Counted from the stretch's first letter, positions 8,078-15,372 are shown. The stretch: DNA of 16,853 nt from Oceanococcus sp051252075 (GCA_051252075.1 JBPOFU010000060.1:1-16853), one strand, 5' to 3'. A program made the numbers and translations. The notes: a model not told the origin generated them from the sequence alone.

Positions 8078-8309
8078 CTTTCACTTTGTTATCTGAGACC
8101 GAGCGTTTGGCATTCACCACTTTACTCGCCACCGCTTTCACTTTTGTTTTGACCTTGGCTTTCACCTTGCGCACGGTTTTCTTAATCGGCTTTTCAGGCC
8201 CTCTCTCGGGCACCTCAGGTTTAAAATCAAAGCTGCCCATGCGTTCGGTATGCATCTTTCGCCGCAAGGCATTAAACGGTTCAAAATTTATGAAATTGGG
8301 TAGAGACAT
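8046..8309 (-). CDS. Small basic protein (87 aa) with Lys/Val-rich tail, third gene of the zorAB-like operon
   Basis: A short protein of unknown family. Residues 1-35 contain an aromatic, hydrophobic start ('SLPNFINFEPFNALRRKM') that could be a docking segment. From about residue 39 the chain is dominated by Lys, Arg, Val and Ala in alternating patterns such as KVKAKVKTKVKAV, ending in a Gly/Arg/Lys-rich tail. Such tails often contact nucleic acid or acidic membrane surfaces, but no fold can be named. Its ATG overlaps the ZorB stop (TGATG), strong evidence for coupled translation, and its own stop lies inside the next gene. Despite its short length the tight coupling makes it a credible gene. 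It could also be the N-terminal half of a single frameshifted protein with the following frame. Confidence 0.6.
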   Translation of the reverse strand: MSLPNFINFEPFNALRRKMHTERMGSFDFKPEVPERGPEKPIKKTVRKVKAKVKTKVKAVASKVVNAKRSVSDNKVKGGRRGDKSKP

Positions 8310-9100
8310 CAGTTGCTTAACTCCAAAATTTTCGCCATACGTGAATCAATGTCGGTACGCACACGAAATTCCACGCGCTGTGAACGAGCTGAATTTTCAC
8401 TGCCATCGGCGTTGTACACCAACTTTGAAGAAGACATTCCATTCGCGGTCAGATGTTCCCGTAGCCAGGTCCTGTGCTCATCCAATTTATTCAAATCCAG
8501 CATTACATAGCGCAACACGCTACGCGAACGTGCATACGACAAGTCCATGTTCTTCAAGTACGCGGTCAAAGTAGAGGCGGGGTTACGCCGGTTCCAAAAA
8601 CTAGAGGTGTGCCCTTCGATCCGCAACTCGGCAATGCTGTCAACAAAGCCTTCTTGGGTCATCACCTTCATGTAACGCGGGAAAAAGTCGTTCAGTATGT
8701 CGCGAAAGTCCTCCCTAATTGTTGCCGAGCCCGTGGCGAACAAAACATCCGGCTCATTGAATCGCACTGTTAGATCATCATCGATTTCCGCATTCCACTT
8801 AGGCAGGTCCTCGCCAAACTCCAACACCAATTCGTGAAACAGTTCATCGCGTTTTTTGTCGTAATAAACCGCGACTTCTTTCACACTGTCGACATTCATC
8901 TGCGCCCCACGCAGTTTGGTCTGCAGGCTTTGCACGGTTTCTTTCCAAGCTTGCTCGTGGGCCGCACTTTCTTCTTGTTGAGTCAGCATGAAATACAGCA
9001 TCAGCAAAAAAAACAGTATCAACGCACCGCCCAGCAAATCGGCGGCTGAGATCCAATGATCATCGCGTTGAGTTAAGGCCGAGAGATTGTTGTTGAACAT
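8309..9100 (-). CDS. zorB: ZorB-like MotB/OmpA-family stator protein
   Basis: A 263-residue inner-membrane protein anchored to peptidoglycan. A short cytoplasmic start is followed by one transmembrane helix (about 17-39) reading 'HWISAADLLGGALILFFLLM'. D21 at its cytoplasmic edge matches the ion-carrying aspartate of MotB and ZorB. A coiled periplasmic linker (about 42-95) leads to an OmpA/MotB-like peptidoglycan-binding domain (about 112-247) with IEGHT (161-165), the LSYARS helix and RSQRVEFRV at the end. In Zorya, ZorA5B2 forms a proton-driven motor that senses phage at the envelope. The ATG lies three bases after the upstream zorA-like stop, and the TGA overlaps the next ATG, so the genes form one operon. 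The usual GHTD aspartate is Ser here, so peptidoglycan binding may differ. Flagellar MotB is unlikely because no flagellar genes are near. Confidence 0.78.
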   Translation of the reverse strand: MFNNNLSALTQRDDHWISAADLLGGALILFFLLMLYFMLTQQEESAAHEQAWKETVQSLQTKLRGAQMNVDSVKEVAVYYDKKRDELFHELVLEFGEDLPKWNAEIDDDLTVRFNEPDVLFATGSATIREDFRDILNDFFPRYMKVMTQEGFVDSIAELRIEGHTSSFWNRRNPASTLTAYLKNMDLSYARSRSVLRYVMLDLNKLDEHRTWLREHLTANGMSSSKLVYNADGSENSARSQRVEFRVRTDIDSRMAKILELSN

Positions 9101-9103
9101 GAC

Positions 9104-11788
9104 TTAGACCTCTCTGGCGATATTGACGACTTCGCGTAGGCGATTGGTCAATGGAGTGTAGTCCTCGACAAATTTCTCCGACAACGCGGACAACTGTTGA
9201 CCGAAGGTGATCAAAGCTTTGCGCAACTCGTCATCCATGGCCCTATCGACTCGAATAACTTGCGCTTCGATGCGCTCAGCGATATCAGACAAATGCTTAT
9301 TCATATCACCGTTACCGGCCACGATTCGCTGTTCGATATTTTCTAAAGTTGCACCCGTTTCATCCACGATATGAGCGAAACGTTTGAGATGGCTTTCGAT
9401 CTGCACACGTTGGCCATCGATGCCACCCAATAGATTGGAAATATTGCGAGAGACGTCAACAAAGATTTCCGATTTGCTAGCTATCTCATCGAAGCGCCTT
9501 GTTGCGGTGCTCATATGCTGCGCACTCAGGCCTTGCTGTTCAACCATGTCGTTCAGCTGCGTGCGATAGGTTTCCATCCACTCCAACAGCTCGGCGATGC
9601 CTTGATTGAAGCCGCCGACTTTTTCCCAGAACTGCCCAGCGAACTGGGTATTGAACTGTTTGATCAATTCTTCCAGCACTGTCATGAGGCCCTTAGGACT
9701 GTAGTCAACCTGACGCTGCGTGTTCTCTTGCAGCGCCTGATGAATAGCCTGCAAGCGCTTGTCGGTTCCTTGGTGCGCGGTGCGCATTTCCTCGACGATT
9801 CCGTCGCGTGCACCTTCTGGTCCGACGATGGCCATGCGCAAATCATCAATCGCGTCAGCCACCGAAGCCGCCACCTGATTAATGTCACCGGACAAACCAC
9901 CGCCCATATCGCCAAAGGCGCCGCGTAGGTTCTCAGACAGGTCGTTGATACTGCCAGTAAATTGATCAGCCAGTTCACTCAAGCTGCCATCGACACTTTC
10001 CAAGCGTGATTGCATGGCTTGAGCATCTTCGCCTAGTGCAGTACGCAACGCGTCTGTGGTACGCGCCAGCGCCTTGGCCAAAGCCATTTGCCCTTCTTGC
10101 ATACGTGCGCCAAGGTCTGCAGACAGTATTTTTGCAGCCCCATCCGGTCCAACCAGAGCATCACGCAAATCCGTCACTGCAGTCGTCACTTGGGCGGCCA
10201 TTGCGTCTCGGTTACCCTCCAAGGCATTGGCCAAAGCAGCGTTGTTAGCACCCAAAACCTCGCTTAAACGCTCACCCAAAGCTTCCGAACCCTGGCGCAA
10301 TTGGTTCATACGCTCCAGCATGCTTTCCGTGTCGCCACCCATGGCAGTCTGTAATTGACCGATAGCCGCTGCCACTTTTTGCATTTCTTCGGCACTGCGT
10401 TCGCTGCCACTGAGTAATTGCTCATTCAACTGCGACAAATCCTGATCCAAAGCACCGCGCATGCCTTCGGACAAGCGCGCCAAAGCTTTGGCCAATTCCA
10501 TTTGTCCTTCCTGCATGGTTTGTGACAGCGCTCCACCCAAGGCGCTGGCAGCACCATCGGGGCCGATCAATGCATCACGAATTTCGCTCACTGCGGTAGC
10601 GATTTGCGCGCCCAACTTGTCTTTATTGTCTTGCAAAGCTTGAGTCAAAGCCGCGTTATTGGCCCCCAATACATCGCTTAAACGTTCGCCCAAGGCATCT
10701 GAACCGCTGCGTAAGCTCTCCATGCGCTGCAACAGACCGGCGGTATCTCCAGACATGGCATCCTGTAGCCGAGAAATGGCCTCAACCACGTTGCCATTAC
10801 CTTCGCCTAGTACATCTGTGAGACGTTGGCCAAGCCCGTCGGAACCCGCTTTGACCTGCTCCAACTGTTTAAGCAACGCGACACTGTCGTCGCCCATCGC
10901 AGCACGCAAACCCTGTACTGCAGCAGCAACAGATTTGAGTTGTTGCGCGGTCGCTTCCGCACTTTGTTCTGCACTGCCGGTCAAGCGTTCACTCAATTCA
11001 TCACCGAGTTGGCTAGACAATTGCTCAGACAGCTGCTTCAGCTCTTCCGTCATGCTTGCGCTGGCGGCTTCGCTACTTTGCAAGAGGGTCTTAAGATTAT
11101 TGGCCGCTGATGCGTCCATGTCTTTTAACTGCTGCAACAACTTACCACTGTCGCCACCCATAGCCTGAGCGAGCCCATTCAAAGCCTGCTGCAATTCGCT
11201 AAGCTGTTGATCATTGGCGGATTTCACAGAGCCCCAGCCGTCAGCAAAGGCCTGATCCATACTCTTAAGCTGTTCAAGTACGGCTTGATCTCGTTCTTGG
11301 GCAGAATCGGCGGCACCAGCGAGATGCTCTAAGCTCTCACTTTGTTTCAGTACCTGATCTCGCGTTTCATCTTGAATGTCGCGAAGGCTCGCCAAAAGTG
11401 GCTGTTTGTTTTCATCCGTTAGGCTCTTTTCGACGCCACGCATGGCGGCAATTAAATCATCCAAACTGACCGATTCCGGAGCGTTTTCGAACAAAAACAA
11501 GTGACGGAACTTGACTAAGATGCCGCCGAGTATGCCAGCAACGGATGTCCAGAAAGCCAGCTTGATACCGCCAAACAAAGCGCTGACGCTACTTTGCACG
11601 TTGTCGGGGTCGAATCCCGCTAAGCCTATGGTAATTCCCAGAAAGGTACCGAAGATACCCAAGCTGGTCAGTATTGACGGGGCGTTGTGTGCAACCCCTT
11701 GACGCTGACTCAGCAACGCGTAGACCGTCATTACCGCGATTACACCAATGATGCCTAACGTCAGCATCAAAACCATCTCATTATCCAT
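9104..11788 (-). CDS. zorA: ZorA-like MotA/ExbB-type channel protein with long repeated cytoplasmic tail
   Basis: An 894-residue protein. Three transmembrane helices lie at about 5-27, 39-58 and 69-93. The second and third carry the MotA/TolQ/ExbB signature, 'SLGIFGTFLGITIGL' then 'GGIKLAFWTSVAGILGG'; T48 and T81/S82 are the polar pore residues expected in this family. The remaining 800 residues form a cytoplasmic, helical, coiled-coil-prone tail, as in ZorA, where the tail is needed for defence. The tail has internal repeats: residues 362-450 recur at 500-588 (138-residue spacing), with shorter copies of an 'AMGGDT...GSDxLGERL' element near 209, 297, 344 and 482. The repeat architecture recalls DUF802-type ZorA proteins, from memory. 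Translation starts at ATG 11786-11788 with AGG nine bases ahead. It is first in a four-gene operon. TolQ and ExbB lack such a tail. Confidence 0.8.
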   Translation of the reverse strand: MDNEMVLMLTLGIIGVIAVMTVYALLSQRQGVAHNAPSILTSLGIFGTFLGITIGLAGFDPDNVQSSVSALFGGIKLAFWTSVAGILGGILVKFRHLFLFENAPESVSLDDLIAAMRGVEKSLTDENKQPLLASLRDIQDETRDQVLKQSESLEHLAGAADSAQERDQAVLEQLKSMDQAFADGWGSVKSANDQQLSELQQALNGLAQAMGGDSGKLLQQLKDMDASAANNLKTLLQSSEAASASMTEELKQLSEQLSSQLGDELSERLTGSAEQSAEATAQQLKSVAAAVQGLRAAMGDDSVALLKQLEQVKAGSDGLGQRLTDVLGEGNGNVVEAISRLQDAMSGDTAGLLQRMESLRSGSDALGERLSDVLGANNAALTQALQDNKDKLGAQIATAVSEIRDALIGPDGAASALGGALSQTMQEGQMELAKALARLSEGMRGALDQDLSQLNEQLLSGSERSAEEMQKVAAAIGQLQTAMGGDTESMLERMNQLRQGSEALGERLSEVLGANNAALANALEGNRDAMAAQVTTAVTDLRDALVGPDGAAKILSADLGARMQEGQMALAKALARTTDALRTALGEDAQAMQSRLESVDGSLSELADQFTGSINDLSENLRGAFGDMGGGLSGDINQVAASVADAIDDLRMAIVGPEGARDGIVEEMRTAHQGTDKRLQAIHQALQENTQRQVDYSPKGLMTVLEELIKQFNTQFAGQFWEKVGGFNQGIAELLEWMETYRTQLNDMVEQQGLSAQHMSTATRRFDEIASKSEIFVDVSRNISNLLGGIDGQRVQIESHLKRFAHIVDETGATLENIEQRIVAGNGDMNKHLSDIAERIEAQVIRVDRAMDDELRKALITFGQQLSALSEKFVEDYTPLTNRLREVVNIAREV
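10025..10291 (-). repeat. Second copy of the ~89-residue internal repeat in the ZorA-like tail
   Basis: This encodes residues 500-588 and aligns without gaps to residues 362-450: GSEALGERLSEVLGANNAAL against GSDALGERLSDVLGANNAAL, then matching RDAL(I/V)GPDGAA and MQEGQM(E/A)LAKALAR blocks. The DNA copies have diverged more than the protein, indicating an old duplication under protein-level constraint. Confidence 0.85.
10439..10705 (-). repeat. First copy of the ~89-residue internal repeat in the ZorA-like tail
   Basis: This encodes residues 362-450, the partner of the copy 138 residues further on. A shorter relative of its first part (GSDGLGQRLTDVLG, residue 315 on) lies 47 residues before it, so the tail grew by duplication at two scales. 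Confidence 0.85.
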
Positions 11789-12101
11789 TGACTCGCACCT
11801 TATTCAGCTTGAACGAATGTCTCCTTCCAGAGGTTCGCCCGGCGGCAATGGTCAGACAGATTTAAAGCCCGTCCATTGGGCACCGCGAGCGGACCCAAGA
11901 TCGAACATATCGCAAAAATATGACAGAGTCATGTCTCGCTGCAATTCAGCACAAAAAAGCCACAATTCCGTTGAATGCAGCTCACACAGTGCACAAGCTT
12001 GACCCGACATTTAGCGCAATATGTCACGCATATCGGAGATACTGTGCTTCATTGTGTAGCACGCTAGAAATGAATTTCGTGTGATGACCCAATGCGAGCA
12101 T
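11789..12101. other. Gene-free upstream region of the zorA-like operon
   Basis: No convincing gene lies here. The stretch, 367 bases in all up to the peroxiredoxin stop and including the terminator at 12102-12137, must hold the promoter of the minus-strand operon. It is rich in short perfect inverted repeats: ATGAC/GTCAT at 11920-11932, ATATG/CATAT at 12019-12033 and GTGCT/AGCAC at 12044-12062. An open frame on the plus strand (11748-12002) overlaps the zorA start and has no supporting feature. A small RNA cannot be excluded. Confidence 0.5.
11917..11944 (-). promoter_or_regulatory. Weak candidate promoter with overlapping palindrome for the zorA-like operon
   Basis: Read on the minus strand, TTGCAG (11939-11944) and CATATT (11917-11922) are separated by 16 bases, an imperfect sigma70 match that would give a leader of about 120 bases. 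The palindrome ATGAC-TCT-GTCAT (11920-11932) overlaps the -10 box and spacer, where a repressor could bind. Low confidence. Confidence 0.2.
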
Positions 12102-12137
12102 AAAAAAGGGCAGCCCACACTTGTGCAGAGCCGCCCT
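12102..12137 (-). terminator. Rho-independent terminator after the peroxiredoxin gene
   Basis: On the minus strand AGGGCGGC and GCTGCCCT form a stem of seven pairs out of eight, with a 15-base loop, followed directly by a run of six T. It begins about 19 bases after the peroxiredoxin stop, as expected, and separates that gene from the zorA-like operon downstream. Confidence 0.8.
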
Positions 12138-12155
12138 ATTCACATTCGTAAAATG

Positions 12156-12635
12156 CTACAAACGCTGCAAAATGGCCTCAGCCGCTGTCTCAACAATGCC
12201 GCCCGGCGGCTCAATCGCCATAAAGCTCACGCTACCGTCATCGACAATCATTGCGAAGCGTTTGCAGCGCACGCCCATACCGAAACCGCTGGCATCCATA
12301 TCCAAGCCGGTGGCTTTCGCGAAGTCAGCATTGCCATCCGCCAGCATCAGCAATTCCTGTGCGTTTTGTGCTTTTCCCCACGCGTCCATGACAAAAGCAT
12401 CGTTCACTGAGATGCAGGCGATGGTATCGACACCTTTGGCTTTGATTTCATCGGCCTTCACCACATAGCCGGGAAGATGAGTCATAGAACAGCCAGGAGT
12501 GAACGCCCCGGGCACGCCAAATAAAACCACTTTTTTGCCGGAAAAAATGTCGTCACTGCTGATTTCCACAGGCCCTTTTTCACCCATAGTTTTCAAGCTG
12601 ACTGTGGGAATTCTAGCGCCAATTTGTATGCTCAT
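12156..12635 (-). CDS. Peroxiredoxin, Prx5-type thiol peroxidase
   Basis: A 159-residue thioredoxin-fold peroxidase that reduces hydrogen peroxide and organic hydroperoxides. The active-site motif PGAFTPGCS places the peroxidatic cysteine at C49, with T46 and an arginine (R123 or R126, in 'GVRCKRFAMIVDDG') completing the Prx5 site; 'CSMTHLPGYV' follows as usual. C74 and C124 are extra cysteines, either of which could serve as a resolving residue, though many Prx5 members are 1-Cys and use glutathione or glutaredoxin. ATG 12635 is preferred to an upstream TTG at 12647 because GGA lies seven bases ahead of it. The gene follows the sulfatase by 45 bases on the same strand and ends at a strong terminator. 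Confidence 0.93.
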   Translation of the reverse strand: MSIQIGARIPTVSLKTMGEKGPVEISSDDIFSGKKVVLFGVPGAFTPGCSMTHLPGYVVKADEIKAKGVDTIACISVNDAFVMDAWGKAQNAQELLMLADGNADFAKATGLDMDASGFGMGVRCKRFAMIVDDGSVSFMAIEPPGGIVETAAEAILQRL

Positions 12636-12660
12636 AAAACTATCCAATCATTTCCAAAGC

Positions 12661-12686
12661 CCATAGCCTAACGCCTTAGCTTATGG
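12661..12686. repeat. Hairpin across the stop codon of the membrane sulfatase
   Basis: CCATAGCCTAA (12661-12671) and TTAGCTTATGG (12676-12686) pair at 9 of 11 positions around a 4-base loop. It spans the sulfatase TAA (12681-12683) and lies about 25 bases before the peroxiredoxin ATG. No T tract follows on the minus strand, so it is more likely an attenuating or RNA-stabilising hairpin than a full terminator. Confidence 0.45.
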
Positions 12687-14612
12687 ATTGTCCGGCATCC
12701 GGTAGGCTCGCTGAGTGTAAAAGTAGTCCGCCGCATTCAAGTAGGCCGCAGCCAATTGCTCCAAATCGTTCCCCCCCGTGGCCGGCTGCAAACCCGCCGC
12801 AGTCAACTTGAAGAACACCGGACTTTGTCCGGGCGTATTTACCACCATTCTGTCTCCCCACAACAAACCAACATTGCTGCCGTACTGCATGATCGCCCTG
12901 CCCGGCTTTGGTAAATTCGCTGCCAGCAAATCACGGCCAATCATCGGGCTTTGCAGCGGCACGCCGAGCATGGGCATGATCGTCGGGAGCAAATCTATTT
13001 GGCTGGCTATCTCTTGATAGTGTTGTGGTGCCAGCCCCGGAGCAATAATCAAGCCTGGAATACGGAAGCGGTCCACCGGAACCATATCGTTGCCCGCGAC
13101 CCTAGCTTCATGATCGGCAACCACGAGAAACACGGTGTCTTTCGCATAATTGGAATTCAAGGCCATATCAAAGAAGTAGCCCAGGGCGTAGTCGGCATAG
13201 CGCACAGCGTTCGCGCGACTCGCCAAGGGTTCTGATTCGGGGCTTATTCGCCCATCAGGGAACTCCCATGGAGTATGGTTTGAGGTGCTCAGCATAAATC
13301 CAAAAAACGGACCTTGCTCTTGTGCTTTTTCAAAGGTTTGATGAGCGCGTAAAGCCCAATCCTCGTCCGAAACACCCCAAGAGCCACGAAAATGCGCGTC
13401 TGGGTAGCTCTTTTCTCCGGCAACGATGTGATCAAATCCGTTGCCCAACATGAAGCTGCCCATATCATCAAAATTTGCTTCCCCGCCATACAAAAAAATA
13501 CTTTGATAACCGTGCGGCTTAAGCGCCTGGGCGAGTGCGTAGAAGCCGCGTCGAGAGCGATTACGTTTGACCACGCTGCGTGCGGTCGATGGCGGAAAGC
13601 CACAGAGCACGGCCTCTATGCCACGCACTGTTCGCGACCCGGTGGCGAACAGATTGGTGAACCACAGGCCACGTTCAGACAAATCATCCAAACGCGGCGT
13701 CAATTTCGCCCCACCCAATGCACCAACAAAGCGGGCGCCCAGACTTTCCTCTAACACCACGACCACGTTCATAGGGCGCTGCCTTTGTTCACTTGGCGAT
13801 ACAGTGTGCAAACTAGGCAGCTGCGGGTTCGTTTTGGGCAGAGGCTGAGACAATGTTGCCTGTTCGATGTGTTGCAGCGCCTGCATTATGGGCATGGCTG
13901 GAACGAGCTTCTGATCGCCCTCATTCTTACGCGCATACAGCGCATACCCCGTGGTGTACAGGCTATTCAAAGCGAGCTCATTCGCTAAGCGATTGGTGCT
14001 AAAAATGGCAGAGCTAATATTGGCTGGACGATGACCGAGCGTAGAGCGAATCATTAAAAACAACAGTACACAGCTGAACAACCCAAAGATGGCCCTAGCA
14101 CTCGGCGATGCACCTTGCGCTCGACTTTCGCTCACCAGAAATTGCCGCCCTAAAAACCACGCCAGCAACATGCCAAAAACGACCACCAAGCCTTCAAGCT
14201 TAAAACCGCCCCACAGCATGCTGATCACTTCCTGCGGGTAGCTCAAATATTCCCAGAACAGGCCATCCGGACGATGATCGTATTCAACTAGAAAGCCGAA
14301 GCCCAAAAATTCCATAGTGATGACGAAAAACAACGCCAGTCGATACCACACGCGCATAAACGTTTGAGCCTGTGGCCAGCGAGCGACTGGGCAGAGCAAA
14401 CTTATCAAACAGGGGATCACGCACAAATATCCGATCAGTATCAGATCAAACCGCAAACCCTGCAGCATCAGCGTGGGTAATAACTGTGGCTCCAAGCGTG
14501 CAAAATTAGCTGTTACCAGGCCCACGCGAATAACGCTTAGACTGGCGACGCAAAGCAGTAAGAAGCGCAACATATGGCCATACTGCGTACGAAATTCCGA
14601 CAAGCTCGGCAT
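12681..14612 (-). CDS. LtaS/OpgB-type membrane sulfatase-fold phosphotransferase
   Basis: A 643-residue inner-membrane protein with about five N-terminal transmembrane helices (roughly 15-37, 45-75, 88-112, 140-160, 172-192) and a large periplasmic alkaline-phosphatase-fold domain from about residue 280. Metal and catalytic residues of the LTA synthase family are in place: E289 in 'VVLEES', the nucleophile T328 in 'SRTVRG', H446 in 'SNHTPWE', and D500-H501 in 'VVADHEA'. Gram-negative relatives transfer phosphoglycerol (OpgB, onto periplasmic glucans) or similar head groups from phospholipids. The acceptor here is not evident. A good GAGG ribosome site precedes the ATG. It is divergent from an OmpR-type regulator across only 67 bases, which suggests regulation by that system, as with envelope-modifying enzymes such as EptA beside PmrAB. 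Confidence 0.88.
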   Translation of the reverse strand: MPSLSEFRTQYGHMLRFLLLCVASLSVIRVGLVTANFARLEPQLLPTLMLQGLRFDLILIGYLCVIPCLISLLCPVARWPQAQTFMRVWYRLALFFVITMEFLGFGFLVEYDHRPDGLFWEYLSYPQEVISMLWGGFKLEGLVVVFGMLLAWFLGRQFLVSESRAQGASPSARAIFGLFSCVLLFLMIRSTLGHRPANISSAIFSTNRLANELALNSLYTTGYALYARKNEGDQKLVPAMPIMQALQHIEQATLSQPLPKTNPQLPSLHTVSPSEQRQRPMNVVVVLEESLGARFVGALGGAKLTPRLDDLSERGLWFTNLFATGSRTVRGIEAVLCGFPPSTARSVVKRNRSRRGFYALAQALKPHGYQSIFLYGGEANFDDMGSFMLGNGFDHIVAGEKSYPDAHFRGSWGVSDEDWALRAHQTFEKAQEQGPFFGFMLSTSNHTPWEFPDGRISPESEPLASRANAVRYADYALGYFFDMALNSNYAKDTVFLVVADHEARVAGNDMVPVDRFRIPGLIIAPGLAPQHYQEIASQIDLLPTIMPMLGVPLQSPMIGRDLLAANLPKPGRAIMQYGSNVGLLWGDRMVVNTPGQSPVFFKLTAAGLQPATGGNDLEQLAAAYLNAADYFYTQRAYRMPDNP

Positions 14613-14656
14613 CCTGATCCCTCAATTAAACGTAGAGACCAGATTGAGCAAACTAC

Positions 14657-14673
14657 GGTTAAATGATGGTTAA
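14657..14673 (+). promoter_or_regulatory. GGTTAA-N5-GGTTAA direct repeat, candidate OmpR-family operator
   Basis: Two identical hexamers GGTTAA (14657-14662 and 14668-14673) are spaced 11 bases apart, one helical turn. OmpR/PhoB-family dimers bind direct repeats with this layout, and the PhoP box ((G/T)GTTTA-N5-(G/T)GTTTA) is very similar. The site ends six bases before the regulator's ATG, so it could mediate autoregulation (repression if it overlaps the transcription start) and also reach the divergent sulfatase gene. No protein-DNA evidence exists here. Confidence 0.5.
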
Positions 14674-14679
14674 AAACCT

Positions 14680-15372
14680 ATGCAAGAACTCAAACAAGAC
14701 AAACAGCATGTCCTCATTATTGAAGACGAATTGGATTTGCTCGCCAGCGTGGCTGACTACCTTGAACTGCATGGACACATTGCGGATACCGCGAGTGATG
14801 GGCGTAGTGGCCTCAATCTAGCGACCAGCAATGTTTACGACGTCATCGTATTGGACATAGGCTTGCCCTACCGCGATGGCCTGTCATTGTGCGCCGAGAT
14901 ACGCCGCAGCCCACAAGCGGAAGCCGGCATCTTATTGCTGACCGCGCGCGATACTCTAAAAGACAAAGTGCTAGGTCTGGATGCAGGCGCGGACGACTAT
15001 TTGATCAAGCCCTTTGCCTTGGAAGAACTGGAATCACGCATACGTGCGCTGGGCCGGCGCGCACGCTTGAATCGCGGTCAACTGCTAAGCTTTGACGAAC
15101 TCAGCCTGAATCTAAGCACCAGTACCGCTCTACGAAATGACGTAGCCCTGAAACTCAGCACACCGGGATTGCAACTACTCACCTGCTTGTTACAACACGC
15201 TCCTCGCATCGTTTCACGACGAGAATTGGAGCGCGCTTTATGGGGAGATGCACCGCCTGACAGTGATGCACTCAAGGTGCACATGCACGCTTTGCGCAGT
15301 GTGGTCGACAAACCGTTCCGCTATCCGCTGATTAAAAACATTCGTGGACATGGATACCGCCTTGAAAACTAA
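14680..15372 (+). CDS. OmpR/PhoP-family response regulator
   Basis: A 230-residue two-component regulator. The receiver domain (about 9-123) has the acidic pair E15/D16, the phosphoacceptor D59 in 'VLDIGLP', T88 and K110 in 'LIKPF'. The C-terminal winged-helix DNA-binding domain (about 135-229) ends with the family hallmark 'KNIRGHGYRLE'. The order and the 'TARD...LGLDAGADDY' block place it with PhoP/QseB-like regulators. It starts at ATG 14680 with no strong ribosome site, and a direct repeat that may be its own binding site sits just upstream. The kinase gene overlaps its 3' end, so the two form one operon. The target genes are unknown; the divergent sulfatase is the best candidate. Confidence 0.93.
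   Translation: MQELKQDKQHVLIIEDELDLLASVADYLELHGHIADTASDGRSGLNLATSNVYDVIVLDIGLPYRDGLSLCAEIRRSPQAEAGILLLTARDTLKDKVLGLDAGADDYLIKPFALEELESRIRALGRRARLNRGQLLSFDELSLNLSTSTALRNDVALKLSTPGLQLLTCLLQHAPRIVSRRELERALWGDAPPDSDALKVHMHALRSVVDKPFRYPLIKNIRGHGYRLEN

Noticed and set aside
8014..8574. 186-codon open frame on the plus strand across the zorB-like and small genes
   Set aside because: It is antisense to genes with OmpA-domain evidence and operon overlaps; composition is shadow-like and no motif is seen.
10025..10705. Repeats in the ZorA-like gene as a CRISPR array or mobile repeat
   Set aside because: The units are in frame, diverged at the DNA level and conserved as protein, so they are internal protein repeats.
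9682..11168. Several plus-strand frames of 60-169 codons opposite the ZorA-like gene
   Set aside because: They are antisense shadows of the repetitive helical tail; their repeated Ala/Ser/Leu composition simply mirrors the sense codons.
8309..11788. Flagellar MotAB or TolQR/ExbBD stator pair
   Set aside because: TolQ and ExbB lack an 800-residue cytoplasmic tail, TolR and ExbD lack an OmpA domain, and MotA has four helices and a short cytoplasmic loop; no flagellar, tol or ton genes are adjacent.
11748..12002. 84-codon plus-strand frame at the zorA start
   Set aside because: It overlaps the zorA-like start codon antisense, has no domain and no clear ribosome site.
14664..14679. Use of the ATG at 14664 as start of the response regulator
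   Set aside because: It is not in the regulator frame (14680 minus 14664 is 16 bases), so ATG 14680 is kept despite its weak ribosome site.
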